Positions 37,656 through 46,079 of a DNA stretch of 48,290 nucleotides are shown here, in pieces. Position numbers and translations under genes: made by a program. A model generated the notes under the pieces. It ran no database searches. It was given only the letters and a program-made list of their open reading frames with translations, and was not told where the DNA came from. The stretch lies in IMG/VR virus record IMGVR_UViG_3300030107_004359, positions 1 through 48,290 of that record; one strand, written 5' to 3'. Origin of the DNA: a virus. The first letter of the stretch is position 1; the number at the start of each line of letters is the position of its first letter.

Positions 37656-38059
37656 TGGCTATTGTTAACTTCCCTTCTGGTTTAGCTCCGAGTAGTAGAT
37701 CATTTACAGCGGGTGAATATCCTCAAACAGTATTTGAAGCTCAAAATGGTACAAAAAGTATTATCCGTTATGGAAATAAAGCGGTTAACGCCAAGCTAGT
37801 ATTAGGTTTCACCAATATTACTGACGATGCAGCGAATGACATTTTAAACAATTATGTGAGTGTTAATAGTGACTGGGATTATGTAAATTTTGACTCAACT
37901 AGAGGTCTGCAGGGTATCGAGAACAGTTTGCTAAAAGATAAGATAAGAGAGGGAGGGGGAGTTAAATGGAGATATGATGGACCTCCAAAAGTAACCAGTG
38001 TTCAGCCGGGAATCAATAATGTTTCTTGTAAATTTGTGGCTTGCTTCGATGGCGACTAG
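37655..38059 (+). CDS. Tail protein, hypothetical
   Basis: A 134-residue protein that starts at the hub stop (TAATG). MAIVNFPSGLAPSSRSFTAGEYPQTVFEAQNGTKSIIRYGNKAVNAKLVLGFTNITDDAANDILNNY resembles small distal tail proteins I recall from cyanophage tail clusters. The fold is probably a beta-barrel with a C-terminal strand (CKFVACFDGD). It is likely to be part of the tail tip or a fibre base. Confidence 0.6.
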   Translation: MAIVNFPSGLAPSSRSFTAGEYPQTVFEAQNGTKSIIRYGNKAVNAKLVLGFTNITDDAANDILNNYVSVNSDWDYVNFDSTRGLQGIENSLLKDKIREGGGVKWRYDGPPKVTSVQPGINNVSCKFVACFDGD

Positions 38060-38069
38060 AATAATAAGC

Positions 38070-38084
38070 AACTAAGTTAAGTTG
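38070..38084. promoter_or_regulatory. Late-type palindromic box AACTAAGTTAAGTTG
   Basis: A variant of the dispersed element, 7 bp before the ATG at 38092. Confidence 0.55.
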
Positions 38085-38091
38085 TGATCGA

Positions 38092-38571
38092 ATGGCTAAT
38101 TTTTATTCAGGACAAGACGGACAGTTGTTTGTTGATGGTGGTAGTACTGCTGTAGCAAAGGTAAGATCTTGGTCATTCACTGCTAGTCAAGCTGTATTAG
38201 AAACAATCTCTTTAGAGGATACTGATCGTACCCTTATCCCAGGAATTAGAAGTATTACAGGAAGTTGCTCAATCTATTATTACTCTGAGGCAGGTTCAGA
38301 CACAGGTGCAGGAGGTGTATCGACTCTTTTACAAAAATTTGTTAAACCGTCGGGCGGATCAGTAGCAGGAACAGGTAAGACAGCAAAAGCAAGTGACGTT
38401 AAGTTAAAACTAGCAATCGATGACGGATCAACATTTGGGCGTTTTATTGAGCTTTTCGCTTATATCACTAGCTTTTCGATGACTAACGCAGTGGGGCAAG
38501 TGCTAGCGGCGGATATAAGTTTTGAAGGTAACGGAGCACCTTTAGGTACTGGATCTGCAATATCTTTCTAA
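38092..38571 (+). CDS. Tail tube-like protein (second paralogue)
   Basis: A 159-residue protein. MANFYSGQDGQLFVDGGSTAVAKVRSWSFTASQAVLETISLEDTDRTLIPGIRSITGSCSIYYYS follows the same order as the tail tube protein at 28293 (GNDGSVWF ... KSFSIDLSREEIDTTVLP ... GSGTMEVQF) without the large insertion. The strand-rich remainder ends with FSMTNAVGQVLAADISFEGNG. Tube-like modules at the tail tip occur in other siphophages as distal or baseplate rings. A role in the tail tip is the likely one. Confidence 0.65.
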   Translation: MANFYSGQDGQLFVDGGSTAVAKVRSWSFTASQAVLETISLEDTDRTLIPGIRSITGSCSIYYYSEAGSDTGAGGVSTLLQKFVKPSGGSVAGTGKTAKASDVKLKLAIDDGSTFGRFIELFAYITSFSMTNAVGQVLAADISFEGNGAPLGTGSAISF

Positions 38572-38574
38572 TCA

Positions 38575-39441
38575 GTGGCAATTTATTTCGGGTCAAACGG
38601 TCTCGTTGAATTAAAGCGGGATACAACAGGTTCGGGGCTAGTTACTCAGTTAGACCCTAATGATGTCAATGTATCTAAGCGTCGTTTTTCAGTAGATTTT
38701 AAGAGTAGCTCTTTAATCACTGGGGATCAGGTTGATATTGAAACTACTGATGGATCGACTCTTGATTTAGTTTCAGGTCATAGTTATCCCGATGTTAGGA
38801 GATATATCCATGTTGATGAAGTTGGAGGTATTCGTCTTTTTTTAACATTTGAATTAGCTCTTGCTGGTAATCAATCTGATGCCTCAGTACTAACTGCCCC
38901 TTCTACAGCAAAAAGGATACGAATTACTACACGTAATAATCGATATCGTTGTTTAGCAAATATTAAAGATTTTGAGATTACAACAACTAGGGATTCAATT
39001 GATCTTACTAACTTAGGTGATGAGTTTAAGTCCCAATTTGATCGTGGTTTAATTTCCGGTCAGGGCACTTTAAATTGTTTATGGCAACATCAGTATTTGA
39101 TTTGTGACCCTCATTACGATGCTAATGCACCTGAATTTCCTGCCTATTTAGCACAATTAATTTTAAGAATAGAGCAGGGAGCTGATTTTAAAGGGCAGTT
39201 TTTTGTTTATTACGATGGATCAGCAAACGTAAATAGTATTTGGTATGAGGCAGATTGTTTAATTTCTAATGTTGCTATCTCGGTTCAGACGGAGGGAGTT
39301 ATAACAACCAAACTGGACTTTGTAACTAGTGGTCCTTTTCAATTAAAGAGTGGAGCACCACAAGAGTACCTACTGCAAGAAAGTGGAGACTTCCTACTAC
39401 AAGAGGATGGAAGTAAGCTTACACTTGAGGATACGAACTAG
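38575..39441 (+). CDS. Tail/fibre-associated protein
   Basis: A 288-residue protein from a GTG start (38575), 3 bp after the previous stop. The N-terminal region is beta-rich (GSNGLVELKRDTTGSGLVTQLDPNDVNVSKRRFSVDF). IKDFEITTTRDSIDLTNLGDEFKSQFDRGLISGQGTLNCLWQH resembles tail tube-like strands again. The end carries the motif YLLQESGDFLLQEDGSKLTLEDT, a repeat of L-L-Q-E-x-G found at the ends of many phage tail proteins. It probably belongs to the tail tip. Confidence 0.6.
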   Translation: MAIYFGSNGLVELKRDTTGSGLVTQLDPNDVNVSKRRFSVDFKSSSLITGDQVDIETTDGSTLDLVSGHSYPDVRRYIHVDEVGGIRLFLTFELALAGNQSDASVLTAPSTAKRIRITTRNNRYRCLANIKDFEITTTRDSIDLTNLGDEFKSQFDRGLISGQGTLNCLWQHQYLICDPHYDANAPEFPAYLAQLILRIEQGADFKGQFFVYYDGSANVNSIWYEADCLISNVAISVQTEGVITTKLDFVTSGPFQLKSGAPQEYLLQESGDFLLQEDGSKLTLEDTN

Positions 39442-39464
39442 AATTGATCTATGATGCCTTTACA

Positions 39465-39479
39465 AAGTTAAGTTGAGTT
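39465..39479. promoter_or_regulatory. Late-type half-sites AAGTTAAGTTGAGTT before the fibre gene
   Basis: Tandem AAGTT/GAGTT half-sites directly abut the ATG at 39480, as with other members of the element family. Confidence 0.5.
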
Positions 39480-41570
39480 ATGCCAGATCTCGAAATTAGC
39501 CAGTTAGATTATTTAGCTGGTAGTGGTATCCAAGCTGATGATGTATTAGCTCTAGCCGATTTGAGTGCTAGTCAGACTAAGAAAGTAAAAGCTAAGGAGT
39601 TAGTAGCGCAAGGTTTAGCCTTAGCTGATAGCAACTCAATACCTCCAACAGCATTACAGTATCCGCTTTCAGCATCGCAAATTGTAACGGCTACAATTGC
39701 AGACTCAGCAGTAACTAATAATAAATTACAGAACTCAAGTATTAGTTTAGGCGGTCTAAGTCTTGCTCTGGGGAGTGTCGATGCAACACCAGCTTTAGAT
39801 TTAACTGATGCAACTAACTATCCTACGTCGTCTTTAAGTGGAACGATTACTAATGCTCAATTAGCAGGCAGTATTGAAGGTAGTAAATTATCAAATACGA
39901 CGATTAGTTATGCTAAATTAAATCTATCTAATGGAGATATACCGGGTGCAAAGATCACAGCGTCAAGTTTAACATCAACACAGTTAGGAACTGATTCTGT
40001 GACAGCTACGCAAATAGCTGAAAACGCAGTGGGAGCAAGCGAAATTGGAAGTGCAGTTATTACAAATAGTCACATCGCAAGTAATACAATACAAGCGGGT
40101 AACATTGCATCTAACGCGATTGGAAGTTCAGAACTAGCAGACAATTCTGTGGATACTGCGGCTGTCCAAGATTCAGCGATTACAACGGCTAAGATTAATA
40201 ACGCTGCGGTGACTAATGATAAATTAGCGGGGAGTATTGCAGGTACAAAATTATTAAATTCAACTATAACTTCGACGCAGTTAGGGACAAATAGTGTTAC
40301 AAGTACGGAGCTATCTGACAACGCCGTGGACACTGCAGCCATAGCAACGTCAGCCGTAACAAACGACAAAATTGCTAGTGGTATAGCGGGGTCTAAGATA
40401 ACTGATGATACTATTTTACCTATTAAATTAAGTTCGAGTAACTTAGATCGATCACTAAATGTTTCTGGAGGAAACTTAGGAATTAATAACGTTGTTAGTG
40501 GAGGATCCTCAGAACGCAATGGGATTAGCTACAACAACCAGGGATTAATAACCTCTACCGCCGCGCTTGTATCAAGTGATCTCCCTGAAGCGGAAGTTAA
40601 TAATATTGGTGCAGTTTCAGTTCCATCTGCAGGTGGTTTATCTGTTACTGCTTTAGGTGCTTTATCCATTGCAAACTCAATAACTGCCTCCAACATATCG
40701 GGAATAACTTACAACTCATTTGGTCAGATTACAGCCGTACAAGCTTTAGTGGGTACAGATTTACCTTTAGCTGGAACTACAACTGTAGGAGCAATAAAAG
40801 TACCCACAACATCAGCACCTTTAGCTGTAGATGGCAATGGGGTACTAAGCCTTAATGATAGTGGAGTTGCAAGTGGTACATATACAAAGGTAACGGTTTC
40901 AAGTGCAGGGATTGTTACGTCTGGATCAAGTTTGATCGCGAGTGATGTTCCTTCTTTACCTGCATCCAAAGTTACCAGTGGGACTTTTGGAAGTTCTTTT
41001 ATTGCTGATAATGCAATTACGATGGATAAGATCGACAGTAATGCGATCTCATTTATTCAGGAAGCGCAACCAGACATTACTGATTTACCGACTGGAGTTT
41101 ATTGGTTACAAGAATCATCAGGCCAGTTACGCATTTTTAACGGAAACTCTTGGTATGCCGTAGGTTTTGGAAGATTAGCAGAAGAAAATCTCAGGTATGT
41201 CGGTACTTTTAATGGTACAAATGGTGTCATTGGAACTTTGACGACATTTGGAACATCAGCAGGGCTAACAGCGGGGGTAGCATTACCAGCCGGAACCGCC
41301 GCGTTAACGGGGTGTTATGCAGTATGTACTACAGCGGGTAACGGAGTAGGAGTTGTAAGTGGAGTTAGTTTTACAGTTGGTGATTGGTGTATGTGCAATG
41401 GTTTGGTTGGATGGCAAAGGGTTGATATTAATGCTGGTGATGCTCCGACTATTGGATTAGACGGATTGAATGATGTCACTATTTCAAGTGCAGTCGCGGG
41501 GCAGTTCTTAGAATTACAAACTGGAGGTACTTGGAATAATGTTTCTGAAATTTCTGGGGGTACTTATTAA
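39480..41570 (+). CDS. Repeat-rich tail fibre
   Basis: A 696-residue protein. Its N-terminus (PDLEISQLDYLAGSGIQADDVLALADLSASQTKKVKAKELVAQGLAL) is the pattern of cyanophage fibre attachment domains. Residues about 75-340 are a tandem series of short Ala/Ser/Thr/Asn-rich units of the type (A-I-T-N-A-K-I ... A-V-T-N-D-K-L-A), which form elongated beta-helical shafts. The C-terminal part (about 500-696) is a globular Gly/Ser-rich head (TDLPTGVYWLQESSGQLRIFNGNSW). It probably binds the host surface. Confidence 0.8.
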   Translation: MPDLEISQLDYLAGSGIQADDVLALADLSASQTKKVKAKELVAQGLALADSNSIPPTALQYPLSASQIVTATIADSAVTNNKLQNSSISLGGLSLALGSVDATPALDLTDATNYPTSSLSGTITNAQLAGSIEGSKLSNTTISYAKLNLSNGDIPGAKITASSLTSTQLGTDSVTATQIAENAVGASEIGSAVITNSHIASNTIQAGNIASNAIGSSELADNSVDTAAVQDSAITTAKINNAAVTNDKLAGSIAGTKLLNSTITSTQLGTNSVTSTELSDNAVDTAAIATSAVTNDKIASGIAGSKITDDTILPIKLSSSNLDRSLNVSGGNLGINNVVSGGSSERNGISYNNQGLITSTAALVSSDLPEAEVNNIGAVSVPSAGGLSVTALGALSIANSITASNISGITYNSFGQITAVQALVGTDLPLAGTTTVGAIKVPTTSAPLAVDGNGVLSLNDSGVASGTYTKVTVSSAGIVTSGSSLIASDVPSLPASKVTSGTFGSSFIADNAITMDKIDSNAISFIQEAQPDITDLPTGVYWLQESSGQLRIFNGNSWYAVGFGRLAEENLRYVGTFNGTNGVIGTLTTFGTSAGLTAGVALPAGTAALTGCYAVCTTAGNGVGVVSGVSFTVGDWCMCNGLVGWQRVDINAGDAPTIGLDGLNDVTISSAVAGQFLELQTGGTWNNVSEISGGTY

Positions 41571-41650
41571 TACCTCAACTTAGGTAAGTAAGCTAAGATT
41601 TAATTACCTATGGATATAGGTGTCCACCGCTTGTATAAGCATTAGAGATT
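41571..41650. other. Gap between fibre genes with a CTTAGGTAAG box
   Basis: CAACTTAGGTAAGTAAGC at about 41576-41593 is a weak member of the dispersed element family. Nothing else is recognised in this 80-bp gap. Confidence 0.35.
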
Positions 41651-44266
41651 ATGGCTATTAAGATCACGCTAAAAAATAGCGTCGTTGAAAACTCTGTTCC
41701 TACTACAACCCACTTACCAACGGTAGGGGAGTTAGCGGTTAACGCAAATGCGAATAGTCCCGCGGGTTATATGCGGCTTAGTGATAATACGATTGCACAA
41801 ATTTTTGGACCTGGCAGCATAACAACCCCCGCCGCTTCTACAACAGTTGCAGGGATAAGTGAATATGCGACTAATGCAGAGACTACAACGGGTTCTTCGA
41901 CAACGAGATCTGTTACTCCTGCGGGTCTAGCGGCGGTTACTTCTGCGGAAAGAACCACATCAAATAGTACATATTTAGCTCTTGCTGGAGGAACTCTTAC
42001 TAATCCTCTTGTTTTGCCAAATGCTTCAAATTCGGCTCCAGCTTTGACGGGAGCTGATACTGATTCAGGTGTTTACTTTGCTACTAATAGTGTCTCTCTG
42101 GCAGCGGGGGGTGTTCAGGGATTAACTCTTAATAGTGATGCTTATGTCAATGTCCCTACGAGGTTAGGAGTAGGAGTCGCAAGTCCAGCGGTAGCTTTCC
42201 ATATTAATTCTGGAGCTACAAATGAATGTGCAAGATTTGAGAGTAGTGATACTGAGGTTACTCTTGAGTTAAAAGATACCACTGGTACAGCGACAATAAA
42301 AAGCAGAAATGATTTTAGGTTTGGAAACAGCACAGGTGAATTAGCTAGGGTAGATGACTCCGGTAGATTGCTTGTTGGTCTTACGTCTGCAAGAACTCTT
42401 TTATCAGGGAATATTCCCTCGTTTCAGGTAGAAGGTACTGCTAATAGTGATTCGTCTTTAAGTATTGTAGAAAATGCTAGCAGTACTAACGGACCAAGTT
42501 TATTACTGGGGAAGACTAGAGGCACTGCATTAGGTGGTACTACAATTGTTCAAACTGGAGATGAATTAGGAACTATTTATTTTAATGGTTCTGATGGTAC
42601 AGACATTCAAAGTACAGGTGCATTTATTAGAGCAAAAGCAAGTGGAACGATTGCAGGTAATAGGATGCCCGGTCAGTTGTTATTTGCCACTACTGCAGAC
42701 TCAGCAGGTTCGGTAACACCTACGGCTGTCTTAACTCTTGATTCTATTGAAGCGAAATTTGCAGGTGATATTAAGATTAATGATGATCTAAAGATCTCAC
42801 ATGATGGGACAAATAAAATAGATGCTGCTAGCGGAGCCTTAGATATAAGAACTTCTACCGCTGCTGACATCGATATATTAACTAATGATGGTTTAGCTAT
42901 TAAATGTGTAGCCGATGGATCAACAAATTTATATTATGACGGTTCTCCTAAACTTTCAACTACTTCAACAGGTGTAAAAGTTGAAGATAATCAGATGTTT
43001 GTAGCTGGAGAACATAATGATCTGAGCATCTACCATGATGGAACGAAAAATTATTTAAAAAGTATTGCTTCTACAAATACTGAGATTTGGTCAGATACTT
43101 TCTACGTTAAATCAGTAACAGGGTCAGGTGAAGCAATAATCAAAGGGTCTGTAAACGGGGCAGCAGAACTCTATTATGACAACACTAAGAGGGTGGAAAC
43201 AACTAGTTGGGGCTTAAATGTTCTAGGTAATTGTGGAGTAGGAAATAACAATAGCTTCCAATGTGGAGATAATCAAGATCTACAAATCTTCCATACTAGT
43301 GGTGACTCTAAAATAAAAAATAATACTGGTTGGTTTGTACAAGCTGCAGACTCTTATGCATTTAAAACTAATGATGAGACTGACTGGTTTATGGCACTAT
43401 CAAGTAGTGCAGTAAAGCTCTACTATGATGGTGCACCTAAATTAGAAACTAAGAACTACGGGGTAACAGCGACGGGACATTTTGAACTAGATGGAGCAAA
43501 TCTATTCAAGGGTCCAGATAATGCAAAGTTAAATCTGGGTAATAGTAATGATTTGAAGGTCTATCATAGTTCTACAGATGATAACTCTTACATATGGAAT
43601 GATACTGGAGATTTAAGAATATTTAGTGGTTCAAACTCCGATCCAACAACCGAAAGTATTAATTGCAAAGCTAATGGACATACGTCACTTTATTATGATG
43701 GAGCAGAGAAGGCTTTTACTCACGCCAATGGGTTTAAGTTAAATGATGACAAGATACTTTTAATAGGGACAGGGAATGATCTTAAACTCTCGCATAATGG
43801 TACTGTTGAAAATTCTTATATACAAAATGATACTGGTTATTTATATATAGATACCGTTGATAATGTTTATATTAGAAGCGATAGTGGCGTTGATACTGCA
43901 GTATTTGATCATACTAATGGTTGCTCTCTTAAATACCAAGGTAATACTAAGTTAAATACAACAAATGTTGGAGTTACAGTGACTGGAGCTGTTACTGAAT
44001 CGTCAGACTTAGCACTTAAAAGTAATATCGAACCATTAACAAATGTACTCGATAAGATTAATCAAATAACAGGTTATAAATACAATTTTACGTCAAATAA
44101 TTCTTCCTCTATGGGAGTTATTGCACAAGATGTAGAGAAAGTATTCCCCGAACTTGTTCATGGTGAAGAAGGATCTAAATCACTTCAATACAGTGGTTTA
44201 ATAGGTGTATTAGTAGAGTCAGTTAAAGAGTTATCTGCAAAAGTAGCGGCATTGGAGGGAGCGTAA
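41651..44266 (+). CDS. Tail fibre/spike with C-terminal peptidase S74 chaperone
   Basis: An 871-residue protein. The N-terminal 100 residues include TITTPAASTTVAGISEYATNAETTTGSSTTRSVTP, a common fibre module. From about 370 to 770 there are at least four imperfect copies of a unit of the type N-D-L-x-I-x-H-D-G-T-x-x-S-Y-I-x-N-D-T-G-x-L-x-I. The C-terminal ~85 residues are an S74 intramolecular chaperone: SSDLALKSNIEPLTNVLDKINQITGYKYNF, with the Ser-Asp cleavage site near residue 787 and the Lys of the Ser/Lys dyad, then MGVIAQDVEKVFPEL. It self-cleaves after trimer assembly. It is likely a receptor-binding fibre. Confidence 0.92.
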   Translation: MAIKITLKNSVVENSVPTTTHLPTVGELAVNANANSPAGYMRLSDNTIAQIFGPGSITTPAASTTVAGISEYATNAETTTGSSTTRSVTPAGLAAVTSAERTTSNSTYLALAGGTLTNPLVLPNASNSAPALTGADTDSGVYFATNSVSLAAGGVQGLTLNSDAYVNVPTRLGVGVASPAVAFHINSGATNECARFESSDTEVTLELKDTTGTATIKSRNDFRFGNSTGELARVDDSGRLLVGLTSARTLLSGNIPSFQVEGTANSDSSLSIVENASSTNGPSLLLGKTRGTALGGTTIVQTGDELGTIYFNGSDGTDIQSTGAFIRAKASGTIAGNRMPGQLLFATTADSAGSVTPTAVLTLDSIEAKFAGDIKINDDLKISHDGTNKIDAASGALDIRTSTAADIDILTNDGLAIKCVADGSTNLYYDGSPKLSTTSTGVKVEDNQMFVAGEHNDLSIYHDGTKNYLKSIASTNTEIWSDTFYVKSVTGSGEAIIKGSVNGAAELYYDNTKRVETTSWGLNVLGNCGVGNNNSFQCGDNQDLQIFHTSGDSKIKNNTGWFVQAADSYAFKTNDETDWFMALSSSAVKLYYDGAPKLETKNYGVTATGHFELDGANLFKGPDNAKLNLGNSNDLKVYHSSTDDNSYIWNDTGDLRIFSGSNSDPTTESINCKANGHTSLYYDGAEKAFTHANGFKLNDDKILLIGTGNDLKLSHNGTVENSYIQNDTGYLYIDTVDNVYIRSDSGVDTAVFDHTNGCSLKYQGNTKLNTTNVGVTVTGAVTESSDLALKSNIEPLTNVLDKINQITGYKYNFTSNNSSSMGVIAQDVEKVFPELVHGEEGSKSLQYSGLIGVLVESVKELSAKVAALEGA

Positions 44267-44321
44267 CCCGTAATTTCCAATGCTTGTCTAATATTTAAAC
44301 TTTTATTATTTAACATTTTTT

Positions 44322-44546
44322 ATGTCATCTTTAATTGAGCGCAGAAACGCACGTAAAGCAGAAGCCGAGGCTCTTGCCAACAAATTTAATACTCTTACTG
44401 AAGAGAGTAAGAAACTTGAAAATGAAAGAGCACAAGTTCATGCTGACTTTACAGTTAAAAGTGCTCAGTACGCCGAACTAGAGCAGATGGTTAAGGAGGC
44501 GGCTATCACTGATGTATGTTCTGTTAATTCCTCCAACGAAGGTTAA
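44322..44546 (+). CDS. Small coiled-coil protein
   Basis: A 74-residue protein, almost entirely a heptad-rich coiled coil (ERRNARKAEAEALANKFNTLTEESKKLENERAQVHADF...). A short tail with one Cys follows. It comes directly after the S74 fibre. Such small coiled-coil proteins can be fibre trimerisation or tail accessory proteins. No family is recognised. Confidence 0.65.
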   Translation: MSSLIERRNARKAEAEALANKFNTLTEESKKLENERAQVHADFTVKSAQYAELEQMVKEAAITDVCSVNSSNEG

Positions 44547-44560
44547 ACTTTTATTATCCA

Positions 44561-44573
44561 CTTAACTTAGTTG
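44561..44573. promoter_or_regulatory. Dispersed element, inverted (CTTAACTTAGTTG)
   Basis: This is the exact reverse complement of CAACTAAGTTAAG found upstream of 38092, here 7 bp before the ATG at 44581. Both orientations occur, as expected for a protein-binding site. Confidence 0.55.
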
Positions 44574-44580
44574 CATAAAA

Positions 44581-44901
44581 ATGGCAATTGTAAAAACTTG
44601 GGAAGTTAACACGATGGAGCGTGACATTTCCGACGGACACGTTAATAGGATTATTTGGCGTTGCAAGGCGATTAATGATTCTGATAACACAGAAGCACCT
44701 GATACAAGGCAAACAGGTGAAGTAAATTTCACAAAGCCTTCTAGTCTCCCTTCTGACTTCAAAAGTTATGAGTCCTTAGATGCTGCTACCTGCATTTCAT
44801 GGGTTAAAACTACTTTAGGAACTGATGGTGTAGCTGCTGTAGAAGCGGCGATTGATACCGCTTTAACTCCTGCTACAACTGCTATGGGTAAACCTTTCTA
44901 A
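44581..44901 (+). CDS. DUF7936-like tail accessory protein (copy 1)
   Basis: A 106-residue protein. VKTWEVNTMERDISDGHVNRIIWRCKAINDSDNTEAPDTRQTGEVNF..FKSYESLDAATCISWVKTTLGTDGVAAVEAAIDTAL follows a pattern I recall as DUF7936: an N-terminal W-x-V strand, G-x-V-x-x-x-x-W-R, then L-x-x-x-x-x-x-x-W-V and an E-x-x-I-D helix. It is common in cyanophage tail regions, with unknown role. The next gene is a divergent paralogue of it. Confidence 0.7.
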   Translation: MAIVKTWEVNTMERDISDGHVNRIIWRCKAINDSDNTEAPDTRQTGEVNFTKPSSLPSDFKSYESLDAATCISWVKTTLGTDGVAAVEAAIDTALTPATTAMGKPF

Positions 44902-44903
44902 TT

Positions 44904-45206
44904 ATGGCAACTACTACGTGGGGTCTTGCTAATACAGAGTATGACCTAAGTGATGGGTTTGTTCATACGGCCCATTGGACTTGTGTAAGAACAGATGGAA
45001 ACTACTCGGCTTCTAGCTATGGGAGTTGCTCTTTAACTAGACCTGAAACATTAACAACGAGAACTGAATTAACAACAGCCGAAATTATTACGGATGTAAA
45101 GCAAATTCTCGGTTCAAATCAGGTGATATTAATTGAAAACTCTTTAGTTTCCAAAATCTCCGAAAGTAAAACCCCTACTCAAGGGTCTTTTGTTCCTTCG
45201 ACCTAG
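44904..45206 (+). CDS. DUF7936-like tail accessory protein (copy 2)
   Basis: A 100-residue protein 2 bp after copy 1. TTTWGLANTEYDLSDGFVHTAHWTCVRTDGNYSASSYGSCSLTRPE..RTELTTAEIITDVKQILGSNQVILIENSLVSKI aligns with the first copy in the order W, S-D-G-x-V, H/I-x-W-x-C and a C-terminal amphipathic helix. It looks like a tandem gene duplication with strong divergence. Role unknown. Confidence 0.7.
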   Translation: MATTTWGLANTEYDLSDGFVHTAHWTCVRTDGNYSASSYGSCSLTRPETLTTRTELTTAEIITDVKQILGSNQVILIENSLVSKISESKTPTQGSFVPST

Positions 45207-45212
45207 TTAAAT

Positions 45213-45437
45213 ATGGTTCGCAAAATACTTGATGCCGCCGCGTGTTTAGCACTTTTACTAAGTGCTTCTTTAGCTGGTGGTTCTTTTCTTCTTTATAGAT
45301 ACGTGACTTCACCTCAGTTTGAAGAGCAAGTAAAGGAAAAGCTTATGGGCCAACTATCTAAAGTAGTTCCCATGTCCATTGAGAAGAGTTTGCCAAAGAC
45401 AACAGGTGTTTCAATACCATCAATCCCGAAGTTGTAA
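45213..45437 (+). CDS. Membrane protein, possible holin or tail-associated
   Basis: A 74-residue protein. Residues 6-32 form a membrane helix (DAAACLALLLSASLAGGSFLLYRYV). A polar, amphipathic stretch (FEEQVKEKLMGQLSKVVPMSIEKSL) and a proline-rich end follow. The order TM then an amphipathic tail resembles small membrane proteins I recall from cyanophage tail regions. A lysis role is possible but unproven. Confidence 0.6.
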   Translation: MVRKILDAAACLALLLSASLAGGSFLLYRYVTSPQFEEQVKEKLMGQLSKVVPMSIEKSLPKTTGVSIPSIPKL

Positions 45438-45448
45438 TAGAATGGGGT

Positions 45449-45460
45449 AACTAAGTTAAG
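45449..45460. promoter_or_regulatory. Late-type box AACTAAGTTAAG
   Basis: An element-family copy 11 bp before the ATG at 45472, followed by a TTGAGTT half-site. Confidence 0.55.
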
Positions 45461-45471
45461 TATTGAGTTAA

Positions 45472-45804
45472 ATGGATCCCGGTGCTTACAACATTACGAT
45501 ATATAAGCGAAGTGATTGGAGTAAAGAAGTCACGCTAAAGGACAGCACTGGAAGCGCAGTTAATCTTACGGGGTACACTGTGGCATGTGAGTTTTGGACT
45601 GTGGATAGAGCTAAGAAATGGGTTGATGTGACTACCACTATTTCAGACGCAAGCAATGGGAAAGTAACTATGGCACTTACAGATACGCAAACAGCGGATT
45701 TACCTGATACCAGTTATTACGATTTAAAGTTAACCACTGCGGATGATATATCTAATTATTGGTTACAAGGCACCGTGACCGCCAAAACTGGATATACAAC
45801 ATGA
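45472..45804 (+). CDS. Tail accessory protein, beta-rich
   Basis: A 110-residue protein. MDPGAYNITIYKRSDWSKEVTLKDSTGSAVNLTGYTVACEFWTVDRAKKWVDVTTTISDASNGKVTMALTDTQTADLPDTSYYDLKLTTADDISNYWLQGTVTAK follows a beta-sandwich pattern like the N-terminal domain of BppU-type upper-baseplate and similar phage proteins. It lies in the fibre cluster. Its stop overlaps the next start (ATGA). Confidence 0.65.
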   Translation: MDPGAYNITIYKRSDWSKEVTLKDSTGSAVNLTGYTVACEFWTVDRAKKWVDVTTTISDASNGKVTMALTDTQTADLPDTSYYDLKLTTADDISNYWLQGTVTAKTGYTT

Positions 45805-46079
45805 CGGCTAATACTGTAACGGTTACAGAGACCACCAATACGGTTACTGTTAATGAAGAAACTAACTCAGTAACGGTACAACAAGGTAGTACATCAACGG
45901 TTGATGTAATTACAGCAGGACCACAAGGAGCTAGTATTACTGGACCAACAGGACCAACCGGAGCAACGGGGGCAGGCATACCGACGCTTGGTGATCCGGG
46001 TAATATAATAATTAAAAGTAGTTATACTAACTATGACATCGAATGGGCTTCAACTCTTGACGGAGGAACTTTTAACTAA
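45801..46079 (+). CDS. Short tail fibre protein with collagen-like repeat
   Basis: A 92-residue protein from ATG 45801 (frame open from 45759, but the coupled ATG is preferred). A Thr/Val/Asn-rich repeat (TVTVTETTNTVTVNEETNSVTVQQ) is followed by a short Gly-x-y repeat (GPTGPTGATG), then a C-terminal helix-free part. Collagen-like repeats are common in phage tail fibres and may form trimeric triple helices. It overlaps genes on both sides by 1-4 nt. Confidence 0.65.
   Translation: MTANTVTVTETTNTVTVNEETNSVTVQQGSTSTVDVITAGPQGASITGPTGPTGATGAGIPTLGDPGNIIIKSSYTNYDIEWASTLDGGTFN

Noticed and set aside
45759-45800. Longer N-terminus for the collagen-like fibre
   Set aside because: It reads the previous gene in another frame; ATG 45801 is coupled to that gene's stop.
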